From assembly GCA_965240325.2 (NCBI GenBank), contig OZ251251.1:434001-498000 (forward strand): a stretch of 64,000 nt of DNA. Direction: 5' to 3'. This DNA is from Rebecca billardiae RCC1528. Its lineage: Eukaryota; Haptophyta. Under the pieces are notes generated by a model. The model ran no database searches and was not told where the DNA came from. It saw only the letters and a program-made list of their open reading frames with translations. The position numbers and the translations under genes are program-made. Below are positions 21,901-30,343 of the stretch, in pieces (the first letter of the stretch is position 1; each line of letters begins with the position of its first letter).

Positions 21901-22521
21901 GGGCGCGTGCTCGGCCGCCCCGTCCGGCGACGAGTCCGGGGCCGCCCCGCCGGACAGGAACAGCAGGACTGCATCCGGGTGGGGCGCGCTCATGCGCAGC
22001 CGCACGAGCTGCTCGCACGCGTCCTCGCCCTCGTCGGCGTGGACGAGGACGTCGCACGTGGTCGCGTGCGCGTGCCAGCGCGCCGCGCACCGGTCCTCCA
22101 TCCGCGCCACCACGGTGATCAGCACCGCGTCCACCGCCGCCGCCTGCGCGCGGCACTCGTAGCCCGGACCGAGCGCCGACTGCATGCTGACGTTCATCAG
22201 CTCGGCGCCGGCGGGGAGCAGGAGCTCGCGTGCCGTCTCGGCGGCGCGCGAGCCGGACATGCACACGTGGTACGGCTCGTCCCCCCAGCCCGCGCGGCGC
22301 GCGCGCACGTGCTCGCTGAACGCCTCCGCGTCCACGGCGATCGGCAGCTCAGACACGAGGCCGGGCGCGGAGGGTGCCGCGCGGCTGCTCGCGCGGTGGG
22401 CCGGGCGCTGCGGCGCGGCCGCGCGGTGGGCGGCGTGGTCGACGACGAGGAGGAGGAGGGCGGTCGTCGCGAAGCCCGCGCCCAGGGCGCACAGCTTGCG
22501 CACGCCGCCGAGCGGGAGCAT
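18994..22521 (-). CDS. Actin-related protein fused behind a membrane-anchored N-terminal region
   Basis: One 1175-residue frame starting at ATG 22521. Residues ~12-28 form a hydrophobic signal-anchor (FATTALLLLVV). Residues ~50-330 are an unrecognised Cys-containing region, followed by a long Ala/Gly/His/Arg linker. From ~590 the chain follows actin in order: PIVLQLEEDGTMAAGFGGEG-APR (actin N-terminus), an EWPGL...ARAVLLLEPPGS stretch (LLTEAPLNP position), HSTGVLLAVGERGAWAVPVV (adenosine/phosphate-2 region), IAGCDRAVRGALYRGVVVSG (sensor region) and AWRGGSMLTTLGAFSPLWVS (C-terminus). Both phosphate loops are degenerate, so ATP binding is doubtful. Long insertions separate the blocks. A GTGAGC donor near 19282 and a downstream CAG could remove a frame-neutral intron before the last block. 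Function unknown. Confidence 0.65.
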   Translation of the reverse strand: MLPLGGVRKLCALGAGFATTALLLLVVDHAAHRAAAPQRPAHRASSRAAPSAPGLVSELPIAVDAEAFSEHVRARRAGWGDEPYHVCMSGSRAAETARELLLPAGAELMNVSMQSALGPGYECRAQAAAVDAVLITVVARMEDRCAARWHAHATTCDVLVHADEGEDACEQLVRLRMSAPHPDAVLLFLSGGAAPDSSPDGAAEHAPSPPNATAALLQCYEARMGKDALRRHPRLRTPRQFWADAQLGLELRAAIERARDAFAQRYARARAPGGAAHDGAGARAVHRQRGRYDGRYDDPVALRAALLGARGADAGAAARVADLRFDLVQIAISSADDEIASSSATGGDEVDAAEAAHAAALARADGPDAQSAARRAPSPGGEKHAAEPEARDRDLDELARDSPPRPPPPSALERARAPLRALLATLRPRRGRGQEGAWRAHGGGGAHSGGGAHGGGHGGERGPLEARGLAHRAHRAHGPHHHRRAHRSGGALGLPSARARGGAPPNNDTARARARADANGHPHGLGPVSAVSARARARGAEGRAPARPRSVDGARGTADSAAAAAGDGAAHSQPRRQRRRLIGGRAPGARGALPPIVLQLEEDGTMAAGFGGEGAPRVVLRAPPRPALGDRRPLAAGARARSGVARAPRPRGRMRARPRPAPVLPASLRGAARALTSAAAPSATLRPPRAPRAGADAPALGPEWPGLAAAAARALRHPALGLARGSPAPGAAARAVLLLEPPGSAALARGAAVGELLRGARVRAAHVASAAALALQHGGHSTGVLLAVGERGAWAVPVVEGLPLAGRARGAHRLGLAHVRGRLGGALDAAGVAWLRRELRRLRARAARNGTAAPGAHAGAERSSAAKQAEAAAAAAGAVAGAAAEAEAGLAGLLRAALAHGLCAVRPRAPEGGGSAEPRANLTSATADNATAVAGATDDAPPMPASVRRACWHGSDALFSRTFAETRTGLDRADGPAAADGGGADAEGARAPNATALDCDAEAARCSLPELVRAAIAGCDRAVRGALYRGVVVSGPGARLRGLGARLESELRGAAPRHRRHAHGHGRVQSPDEPGAPMVSARASPSPRTPPAPRALPAARPLLIRRRAPRHIVGASACVPSVQQPPAVSTSHPHGAWRGGSMLTTLGAFSPLWVSRAEWEDERTRARALRRTMLL

Positions 22522-22959
22522 GCTCGAGCCCGTCCGCGCCCGCCGCGTGTTCGCGCGCTGATCAAATCGCGCAAGGGATCAAATGAGCAGGGCGGAAAAG
22601 AGGCGGGGCCTCGCATGCGTGATCTCCGGCCGAGATCCTACGGCCAGAGATCCCTGCCAATCCGTTGTCAGAACTGCGCCATACAAACCGCCGAATATTA
22701 TTGTCGACAATGACAGCGAAGGCCGTGCTGGCATGATGAATAGGATCGGAGAATCCTCGATCTGAGCAGTGAGATCCTCGTCGATACTTTACATACTAAT
22801 CTAGTAATCTTCACCCAATTCCTCGCCCGGCTGGGCTCGTCCGTCATCATAAAGTAGTGCCCAGCGCTCGCGCGTTGCGCGCCCGCCGGCCGTCGAGAGA
22901 GCGCCCTCCGAGAGTGGGCCCTCCTCGACGCGACGCCCTCGCGCGCGCGTCGACGCACA
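22522..22959. other. Intergenic, no gene seen
   Basis: About 440 bp between the start of the actin-like gene and the stop of the RWD-RING gene. The upstream flank of the actin-like gene is moderately AT-rich near 22.6-22.85 kb. No element recognised. Confidence 0.6.
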
Positions 22960-23200
22960 TCACTCCATGCCCATCAGCCCGGCGAGCTCGCCGATCTCGC
23001 GCTTCTTCGCCTGCTCGGCCGCCCAGCGCTTCTCGAGCTTCTCGACGCGGTCGCCCCACTTGGGGTGGTAGATGCGCCGGCCGCAGCCGGGGTGCTCGCA
23101 GTACCGCACGAAGGGCGGCGAGGTGAGCGCCGTCTCGAGGCAGCCGTGGTGGAACCAGTGGCCGCAGTAGACTCGCTCGATCTGGTCGGCACTCGGCTCA

Positions 23201-23239
<39 letters not shown>

Positions 23240-24303
23240 AGCGCGGCCGCCTGCTCCGCCGGCTCGGCGGGCAGCACGGCGCGGCGGCACAGCGGGCATG
23301 GCTGGACGGGCAGCGTGCGCACGGTCTTCTGCACGGCGTAGCGCACCGTCGCGAGCACGGACGGCAGCGGCACCCGCTCGCCCGCGCCCGCCGCGCCGCC
23401 GCCGCCGCCGCCCGCCGCCGCCAGCCTCTTCTCGCGCGCCTCCGCCTCCGCCTGCTGCTGCTGCATCGTCTTGCGCTCGGCGTGCTCGACGTGCCGCCGG
23501 AGCTTGCGCTCGTCGTGCCCGCGCACCTGCGCCACCTGGTGCAAGAACTCGCGGTCGTGCTGCAGCTGCTTCAGCCCCTTCGACGAGAGGTCGGGCGGCG
23601 GCTCGCCCTTGCGCCCGCCCTTGCCGGGCGGCGGCGCGCCCAGTTGCGAGAGCGCCGCGTCCGCGGGGTAGCCATCGTGCATGCGGCGGACGATCTCGCG
23701 CAGGTTGTTGCTCGCGACGCTGACGATCCGCGGGTCGAAGTTCGTCTCGCCCACCGCCACCTCGGGCGCCGAGTCCGGGTACGAGTCCGGGAGCGTGAGC
23801 TGGAGGGTGAGGTAGTACGCGCCCTGCTGCGCGCGCACCGTGACGCGGCCCGACTTCTCGGCGAGCTTGATCCAGTTGTGCTTGGCGAACTCGGCGGGGT
23901 CCGCGCCGTCGGGCACCTCACTCACCAGCGCGCGCGCCTGCTGCAGCTCGTCCCACGCCGCCAGCAGCCGGTTGCCATCGAGCGCCCGGAGCAGCACGGA
24001 CACGACCGGGACGAGGTGCGTCCGCCCCTCGTGCGCGCGCGCCTCCTTCTCGCACGCGGCCTCGAGCTTGGCGAGCAGCGAGTCGGGGAGGGTGGACGAG
24101 CTCAGCTGCACCGCGAGCACGTCGCCCGACGGGTACGCCGGCGGGATGTTCACGACCGCCGTGAGCCGCTTCACGCGCGTGCGCACGATCTGCAGCCGCA
24201 CCATGTGCGCGACGCACGACTCGATCCACTCGGGCTGGACGGAGGCGCGGAGCTCGGCGAGCTCGGCCTCGCGCGCCGCCGCGTCGTCGCCGCCCGGCGC
24301 CAT
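22960..24303 (-). CDS. Tandem-RWD plus RING-type protein, putative E3 ubiquitin ligase
   Basis: Single-exon, 447 residues. Residues ~10-110 and ~125-225 each look like an RWD fold; the second has LTLPDSYPDSAPEV, the typical YPDxxP turn, and the first has NIPPAYPSG. A charged coiled-coil follows (about 240-290, KTMQQQQAEAEAREKR). At the C-terminus is a split RING: CPLC near 334, a 12-Gly spacer, then CGHWFHHGC near 383-391 and CEHPGCGRRIYHPKWGD. RWD-RING proteins are usually E2-recruiting ubiquitin ligases. The last pair contributes Cys..Cys in an unusual CEHPGCG form. It is divergently paired with COX15 across 314 bp. Confidence 0.8.
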
Positions 24304-24617
24304 CCGTGCGTGTGCCCGGCGGCGACGACGATCAAGTTCCTTTGAGGTGGTGCTGGGTCGTCGGGCTCTGGACGCCCGCCGCGCTGCTGCGCCGCCTGAG
24401 GAGCCAAGCTAAAAGCTCATCAATGGCGCCCTTCCGGTTCAGCAGTTCAGGTGCAGTTGTCCGGGCCGCCCGGTCGACCGGTGGGCGGTGGCCACTTGGG
24501 TGCACTGGCCAGCCAGAGCCTGTGAGCCGGTGCTGCGCCGGCCCGAAGGTGCCGGATTACTATTGACGGAGATTCTGGCGCCAAAGCGGCCATCGTTGCT
24601 TCCCGACTGCACGGGAC
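24304..24617. promoter_or_regulatory. Bidirectional intergenic region (RWD-RING / COX15)
   Basis: 314 bp separates two divergent start codons, so both promoters must lie here or overlap the genes. No TATA-like or other recognised element was found. Confidence 0.5.
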
Positions 24618-25886
24618 ATGATGCTCGCGTGCCGCCGCCTCGGCACCCCGGCTGGCGGCATGGCGCGGCCCGCGTTCGGGCGTGGGCGCGCGCTCGCGCC
24701 GCTCGTCGTGCGCCGCTCGTTTGCCACGGTCGTGCCGCCCACGCCGTCCGCCGTGCAGCAGCCCGTCGCGAGCGCGGCTTCGGCCGCGGGCGCGGCCGTG
24801 GCGGCGCCGCCCGCCGCCGCGGCTGTGCCTCGCGCGGTGGGCTGGTGGCTGCTCGGCTGCAGCGCGAGCGTGTTTGGCATGGTGGTGCTCGGCGGGTACA
24901 CGCGCCTCACGCGCTCCGGCCTCTCCATGGTCGACTGGCGGCCGCAGGGCTCGGCGCTCCCGTCGGACGAAAGCGCATGGCAGGCCGAGTTTGAACGGTA
25001 CAAGGCCTTCCCCGAGTACCAGCGCACGAACCGGGACATGGACCTGGAGGGGTTCAAGCAGATCTACTTCGTCGAGTGGGCGCACCGCATGGCCGGCCGC
25101 GCGATCGGCGTGCTCTTCGCGCTGCCCCTCGCGGGCTTCGCCGCGGCGGGCATGGTGCCGCTCGCACTCGCGCCCAGGCTCGGCTGCGCGTTTGCGCTTG
25201 GCGGCGCGCAGGGGCTGATTGGCTGGTGGATGGTGCGCTCGGGGCTGGAGGAGCCGCCCGCCGACCTGGACGGTGTGCCGCGCGTGAGCCCGTACCGCCT
25301 CGCCACGCACCTCGCCATGGCGTTCACCATCTACTCGCTGCTGCTCTCCACCGCGCTCACCGTCCTGTGGCCGGCGCCGCTCGGCGGCGCGCCGGGCGGC
25401 GCGCGCGCGCTCGGCGCGGCGCGCGCGCTGCGCGGGCCCGCGCACGCGCTCGCCGGGCTGATCGCGATCACCGCGCTCTCGGGCGCGTTCGTCGCCGGGA
25501 TGGGCGCGGGCTACGCGTACAACACCTTCCCGCTCATGGAGGGCAAATGGGTACCGGACGGGTACTGGCGGATCGAGCCGGCGTGGCGGAACCTCTTTGA
25601 GAACATTCCCGCCGTGCAGTTCGACCACCGCGCGCTCGCGATGAGCACGCTGGGCGGGACCGTGGCGCTGTGGGCGTACGCGCGCACGCTGCCGCTGCCG
25701 CGCCCCGTCCGCCTCGCCACGCACGGCGTCCTCGCCGTCACGTGCGCTCAGGCCTCCCTCGGCATCTGGACGCTGCTCGCTGCTGTGCCGGTCGAGCTGG
25801 GGACGGCGCACCAGGCGGGCGCGCTCACGCTCTTCTCGGCCGCGCTCGTGCTGCTGCACACGCTGCGCAAGCTGCCGCGCTGCTGA
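24618..25886 (+). CDS. COX15: Haem A synthase, mitochondrial
   Basis: 422 residues, one exon. COX15 oxidises the C8 methyl of haem O to a formyl group, giving haem A for cytochrome c oxidase, in the inner mitochondrial membrane. Residues 1-70 are Arg/Ala-rich without acidic residues (mitochondrial presequence). The core starts with GWWLLGCSASVFGMVVLGGYTRLTRSGLSM in the first span, a family signature. The four conserved haem-ligand histidines are present: His156 (EWAHRM), His231 (ATHL), His337 (FDHRA) and His398 (AHQ). About eight membrane spans are visible. Two ATGs are adjacent at 24618 and 24621. All key residues are intact. Confidence 0.96.
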   Translation: MMLACRRLGTPAGGMARPAFGRGRALAPLVVRRSFATVVPPTPSAVQQPVASAASAAGAAVAAPPAAAAVPRAVGWWLLGCSASVFGMVVLGGYTRLTRSGLSMVDWRPQGSALPSDESAWQAEFERYKAFPEYQRTNRDMDLEGFKQIYFVEWAHRMAGRAIGVLFALPLAGFAAAGMVPLALAPRLGCAFALGGAQGLIGWWMVRSGLEEPPADLDGVPRVSPYRLATHLAMAFTIYSLLLSTALTVLWPAPLGGAPGGARALGAARALRGPAHALAGLIAITALSGAFVAGMGAGYAYNTFPLMEGKWVPDGYWRIEPAWRNLFENIPAVQFDHRALAMSTLGGTVALWAYARTLPLPRPVRLATHGVLAVTCAQASLGIWTLLAAVPVELGTAHQAGALTLFSAALVLLHTLRKLPRC

Positions 25887-26291
25887 GCCCGCCGGGCCCC
25901 GCGGTCGCCGCGGCGCACGCCGCTGCACGCACGCCGTGGGCGCGCCGGGCCGCGTGCGGCCCGTTGGCGTTGGCGTCGATGCGTCCGCTCATGCGCGCTC
26001 GTTTGGCCGCCGTGTCGTGAGCTCTGCCGCTGCCTGCCAATGCGAGCGCTGCTCAGTGCTGGCTGCTCGGCGGGCGTCTATGGCAGCGGTTCCGTTCGTG
26101 CTCAGCCGTCTGGTTGAGCACATCATAATACGCATCATCACCATTTGATGCATGCATCAAAGTACGGTACGCTAAAGACCATACGTATGTATACGGTACG
26201 GGTATGGCGCGATACGTTTAAAGCCGGCAGTACTTGAGAGCTGTAGAGTGTAGTTGGCGACCAATCTCGGCATTCGTGCCGCGACGAGGTG
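25887..26291. other. Intergenic, no gene seen
   Basis: 405 bp between COX15 and the NmrA-like gene. AT content rises toward the second gene (TGATGCATGCATCA palindrome near 26147; repeated GTACGGTACG words at 26162-26204). Confidence 0.6.
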
Positions 26292-27161
26292 ATGAAGGTC
26301 GCCGTCACGACGGCGAGCGGCCAGCTTGGCGGCGCGATCATCCGCGCCCTCGTGGAGAGCATCGGCGCGGAGAACGTCGTCGGCGTCGCTCGCTCCCCTG
26401 AAAAGGTGAGCCTTGGCGTCGAGGTGCGGCCCGGCGAGTACAGCTCGTCGGAGCAGCTCACGGCCGCCTTCCAGGGCGTGGACACCGTCATCGTGGTCTC
26501 GCTGGCCGGCGACCCGACCAAGCGGCCGCCGCTCCACCGCACCGTCTTCGCTGCCGCCAAAGCCGCCGGGGCGCGCAAGTGCGTGTACACCTCCGTCCAG
26601 GGCCCGGTCAGCGGCGCGAGCTTTGACGCTGTCGTCAACTCCAACCGCGAGACCGAGGAGGACCTCAAGGCGTCTGGGCTCGAGTGGGTGATCGGCCGGA
26701 ACGGCATCTACATCGAGCCCGATGTCGAGTACATTGAGACGTACAAGAAGCTCGGCGAGGTTGCCAACTGCGCTGCCGATGGCAAGTGTGGGTACACGAC
26801 CAGATCCGAGCTCGCACATGCGTACGCACGCGTCGCTGTGACTGACGCGTGCAACGGGCACACCTTCAATCTGAGCGGGCCAGCGCTGACGCAGACCGAG
26901 CTCGTGTCGCACTTGAACGCCGCCTTCGGCACGAGCCTCGTCTTCCGAAACATGACCCACGAGGAGTACCTCAAGGACCGGCAGGCCGAGCTCGGCGAGT
27001 TCATGGGCACAGTGATCGCCGGCATCTACGACGGCATCCGGCAGGGCGCGTTCGCGGAGCCGTCGCAGTTCGAGGAGGCGGCCGGGCGGGCGCACGTGTC
27101 CTGGGAGGCCTACTTTGAGGCCTGCAAGCAGGCCCGCGGGCAGCAGAGCACTGCCGCTTGA
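26292..27161 (+). CDS. NmrA/atypical SDR-type NAD(P)H-binding protein (quinone reductase-like)
   Basis: 289 residues, one exon, start at ATG 26292. The N-terminus has a beta strand and a GxxGxxG-type loop (TTASGQLGGAI, residues 6-16), then a Rossmann pattern: AFQGVDTVIVVS, ARKCVYTSVQG and SGLEWVIGRNGIYIEP. This order matches NmrA-like and YtfG/QOR2-like atypical short-chain reductases, which bind NAD(P)H and reduce quinones or act as redox sensors. No TGxxxGxG or YxxxK catalytic pair of classical SDRs is seen, as expected for this class. Cytosolic; no targeting signal. Its compact, intron-free, bacterial-looking form could reflect gene transfer (inference). Confidence 0.85.
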   Translation: MKVAVTTASGQLGGAIIRALVESIGAENVVGVARSPEKVSLGVEVRPGEYSSSEQLTAAFQGVDTVIVVSLAGDPTKRPPLHRTVFAAAKAAGARKCVYTSVQGPVSGASFDAVVNSNRETEEDLKASGLEWVIGRNGIYIEPDVEYIETYKKLGEVANCAADGKCGYTTRSELAHAYARVAVTDACNGHTFNLSGPALTQTELVSHLNAAFGTSLVFRNMTHEEYLKDRQAELGEFMGTVIAGIYDGIRQGAFAEPSQFEEAAGRAHVSWEAYFEACKQARGQQSTAA

Positions 27162-27805
27162 CGGAGTCGCTCCGTGTGTCCATTCCGCGTTCCGCTCGTC
27201 CGGCGGCGGCTCTGGGCAGAATGCCGGCTCATCATCCGCGACTCACTCATCACTCTGCACTCATTCTCATGTCGAATCCGAGGCCCACGGTCAGACTCAG
27301 GCGGACTCAGCCGAGTGACTCAGTGACGATGGCCTCAGCCGTCAGCGGGGACTGTCAGACTGTGGTGTGTCGTGGGCGAGTGACATCGCAGTGGCGTGCC
27401 GCGAGCAGGCTCTCCCGCTCGGAGTCCGTGCATACATGACTCAGACGAGACGGTCCGTGCGGCGACCGTGGGCGTGGCGGCTAGACGCTAGGTGAAGGAG
27501 TCGCTAGTGCTGACCGGCGGGCCGAGCGCGGGCCGGGCGGCCTCCCGCCAACCGCGAAGCCCGCAGATCGAGCCTGCGCGCTTAGGACACGCGTCGTGCC
27601 CCAATGCGCAATAGCAGGGGCACTTTGAGCGCTGCGAGTGACAGTGAGCTTCGCGACCGTCGTTGAGTCGCGCGGTCACAGAGATACCGAAAAATAAGTC
27701 AGATCGGCGTTAGTGGGCCCGTGACGATTCGCCGCGGACGGTCGGCGCCGCCCGGCCCGCTGCGCATTCAATCATAAGGCGCCGGCGGATGATGCATGCA
27801 ACCTG
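27162..27805. other. Intergenic between convergent genes
   Basis: 644 bp between two genes that converge. Small direct repeats of ACTCA/GACTCAG type occur around 27.24-27.33 kb. No gene supported. Confidence 0.6.
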
Positions 27806-28303
27806 CTACTCCGCGCCCTTTGGCACGCGGCCATTCACCCCGCCGCCCGAAACTGGCGGCGGCGGCGGCGTGCCACGCGTCGACGTGCCGCGCGGCGGAT
27901 CCTCGTGCCGCCGCGAGCCTCGTGCCGCGACAATGTAGAGCGCAAGTGCCAGAACGGAAATGCCCACCACGAGAAACGCCTCCAGGGCACGGCCTGGCTC
28001 GTCCATGAGCTGCTGGAAGGGCGTGCGCTGGCGCACCTGCGACGGGTCGATGAACTCGGCGTGCAGGGCCCCTTCCCACTCGGCCGCGGGCTGCGAGCTC
28101 ACGGCGGCACCGGCCGAGTGTTGACCAGCGGCGTCGTAGCCTTGTGAGCGGAGCATCGCCTCCCAGCGCTCATCTTCTGTGCTGCCGTCGTTAGCAATTG
28201 CCGGCCCGCCCTGACATGCGCCGCCCGGTTGCGCCGCGCAGTGCTGCGCCGCAGCCGCTAGCAAGCCGACCGCCAGCCGGAGGCCGGCAGACATCGTCGT
28301 CAT
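27806..28303 (-). CDS. Small secreted-pathway type I membrane protein, unknown function
   Basis: 165 residues. It has a clear signal peptide (residues 1-25, hydrophobic core LRLAVGLLAAAA, cleavage near HCAAQ), a lumenal or extracellular segment of about 85 residues, a single span near 108-128 (FLVVGISVLALALYIVAA) with basic residues after it, and a Pro/Gly-rich cytoplasmic tail. No domain recognised. It is transcribed divergently from the next gene across 117 bp. Confidence 0.6.
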   Translation of the reverse strand: MTTMSAGLRLAVGLLAAAAQHCAAQPGGACQGGPAIANDGSTEDERWEAMLRSQGYDAAGQHSAGAAVSSQPAAEWEGALHAEFIDPSQVRQRTPFQQLMDEPGRALEAFLVVGISVLALALYIVAARGSRRHEDPPRGTSTRGTPPPPPVSGGGVNGRVPKGAE

Positions 28304-28420
28304 CGATCATCAAGCGGCAGCAAGCCAACTACAGTAGCCAAGCTCCGAAAGCCCAGCTGCCGAGACAGCCGAGTGCGCCGTGTTTCGCAGCCGAATCCAG
28401 CAGGTGCCGCGCGAATCACG
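28304..28420. promoter_or_regulatory. Short bidirectional promoter region
   Basis: 117 bp separates the divergent start codons of two small membrane-protein genes, suggesting a shared promoter. No motif recognised. Confidence 0.45.
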
Positions 28421-28960
28421 ATGGCGGCTGCTATACGGGCGCAGCTGTCATCCTTGGCGCATCATTGGCCGAAATGGCGGGAATCGAAGCGCGCTCTGGT
28501 GTGCACGGCCGTGGCGATCGTGGCCGGCGCGGTGCCACTTGCGTGCTCCTCGCCGTACCGCACGCTGTACACGACGCCGACCGCATTCTGCCTCGCTGCC
28601 GCGCTCGTCGGCGCCATCGGCGGCCGGCTGAGCAGTGCGCGAGTGCTCGCAGCCTTTGTCGCCTGCGCGCTCACGCTCGCGGTGGTTCATCTGCACTTCT
28701 TCGCACGCACCGTCCACGACGCGCGCTACGGCCCCGATCTCCGCAGACGCTGCGCTGACGCTCCAGAGCCGAGCTGCAGCGCACGACTGGCGCTCGCTGA
28801 GGGCGCGATCGCGGCGCGTGTGGCAGTGTGCTGCACGCTCGGCCTGGTTGTCATGCTGTGGTTCGGTGCGGCGCATTTTGGGCGCCTGCTCCGCGCGAGG
28901 CTGATCGGCGTCGCCGTCGTCGAGCGCCACGCGCAGTACGTCGAGATGATGATGCTTTAA
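28421..28960 (+). CDS. Small multi-span membrane protein, unknown function
   Basis: 179 residues from ATG 28421 (an in-frame GTG upstream is not used as the start). Four hydrophobic segments are visible: CTAVAIVAGAVPLA, FCLAAALVGAIGG, LAAFVACALTLAVVHLHFF and VAVCCTLGLVVMLWFG, with a Cys-containing loop between the third and fourth (RRCADAPEPSC). Not recognised. The adjacent divergent gene also encodes a membrane protein, so co-expression is plausible. Confidence 0.6.
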   Translation: MAAAIRAQLSSLAHHWPKWRESKRALVCTAVAIVAGAVPLACSSPYRTLYTTPTAFCLAAALVGAIGGRLSSARVLAAFVACALTLAVVHLHFFARTVHDARYGPDLRRRCADAPEPSCSARLALAEGAIAARVAVCCTLGLVVMLWFGAAHFGRLLRARLIGVAVVERHAQYVEMMML

Positions 28961-29320
28961 TAGCCGACGAGCCCAGAGCAGCCAGACGGCTGCCCCGGGC
29001 GTCCATCAGACACTACTCCATCAGATGAGATCAGAGGCGGGCAAAATATGTCGTCGTCGCAAACACATGCATGTCTGAAATGATCCAGCCCGAAATCAGC
29101 TCTAAACACTCGCTAGGGCCCGCGCTCGTGGCGGGCCGTCAGTCTGCAGTCAGTAACGGCTAACGCCACCGAGTCGGCCACTTTGGCGGTCTTTGGCCCC
29201 CGCCCTATCAGCAATCGGCGCGCCGGCCATCGATGCACTGATCGATCCCGCCAGCAGTAGCCAGTAGGCCGGGCCCGGCCTCGGATCCGAACTCAAGCCT
29301 CAGTCAGTGAGTCAACTCTG
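28961..29320. other. Intergenic between convergent genes
   Basis: 360 bp, no gene or repeat recognised. Confidence 0.6.
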
Positions 29321-30133
29321 TCAAGCCCCATCCGCGCCGCGCCAGTCCAGCACACAGACGGTCAGAGAGAGTGTCTTCTGGGAGGGCGAATACTTGGCGG
29401 TGAGCGCGCGCTCGGTGCGGAGGACACCCAGCCGGTCGTTGATGCCATACCGGCCGCCGCTCCCCCGGATAGGCGGCATGCCCTTGAAGAAGTCCACGGG
29501 CATCATCTGCACGGAGTACCAGCCGCCCTTCTTGACGAGGGTCTTGAGCTCGGGGTCTGCGCCACGGCCGACGAGCTCGGCGAAGTGGCGCTGCACCACG
29601 CGCTCGATGCGCACCGTGAGCAGCTTGCCGTTCGGCCCGTCCACAAGGTCCCAGTCGCACAGCTTGCGGCACCGCTGATGCGCTTCCTTGAGGATCGCCT
29701 GGATCGTGGCCTGGTCTTCGGCCGTCAGCGGCGCGGGCGCGGGCGGGGGCGCTACTGCGATCTTCTTGCTCGCTGGCGCCGAGCCGTCGGCGACGCCCCC
29801 GCCAAACAGAGCCTTCTCGTGGGCTTTTGCGTCCTCCTCGCGGGCCCGCTTCTTCTTCTCCCGTGCCAAGCGCGCCTCCACCTTGGCCGCGAGGCCCTCC
29901 TCGCCAAACTTGGCGATCGCCGCGCGCTGAACGTCCTTGCGCAAGTATATGCGCGAGTTCCCGGCGCCGAAGCCTCCGACGCGGCTGTAGGGAAGTGCCT
30001 GCAGGTCGGTAGGCGTCAGGAAGAACTCGTGCTTGGCGTCAGCCGCGGCGAGTTCGAACGCGTTCGACCAGATCGACTTCATGGGGACGGTGTCCGTGCG
30101 CGGGCTTTTTGAAGGAGCGGCCAACAGCGCCAA
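29321..30133 (-). CDS. XPA-C-like nucleic-acid-binding protein
   Basis: 270 residues, one exon. Residues ~18-95 fit the pattern of the XPA C-terminal domain: an Ala-rich helix, FFLTPTDLQALPYSR, a Gly turn, then RIYLRKDVQRAAIAKFG followed by a basic helix (REKKKRAREED). Canonical XPA also has an N-terminal zinc finger, which is absent here, so this is not orthodox XPA. The C-terminal half (about 140-265) is a conserved-looking unknown domain with WDLVDGPNGKLLTVRIERVV and KGGWYSVQMMPVDFFKGM. A role in DNA or RNA binding or repair is inference. ATG at 30133; an internal ATG at 30082 is possible. Confidence 0.6.
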   Translation of the reverse strand: MALLAAPSKSPRTDTVPMKSIWSNAFELAAADAKHEFFLTPTDLQALPYSRVGGFGAGNSRIYLRKDVQRAAIAKFGEEGLAAKVEARLAREKKKRAREEDAKAHEKALFGGGVADGSAPASKKIAVAPPPAPAPLTAEDQATIQAILKEAHQRCRKLCDWDLVDGPNGKLLTVRIERVVQRHFAELVGRGADPELKTLVKKGGWYSVQMMPVDFFKGMPPIRGSGGRYGINDRLGVLRTERALTAKYSPSQKTLSLTVCVLDWRGADGA

Positions 30134-30343
30134 CTGGCTCGAGCTCCCCAGCCCGGCACGGGGCGGCCCCGCTGGCCCGGGCTAAAAAAACCCGGATCTC
30201 ATCAAGAGGGAGTCCGGGACGTGGTGTCGAATCTCAATACCGTTCAATTCCAATTCCGTCTTGCCAGCCGGATGACACTCCGCCAGTGGCAGTGCAGATC
30301 TGGCGGATCAAAAGCCGATATCCAATCTCCGCTGATGCAGGCG

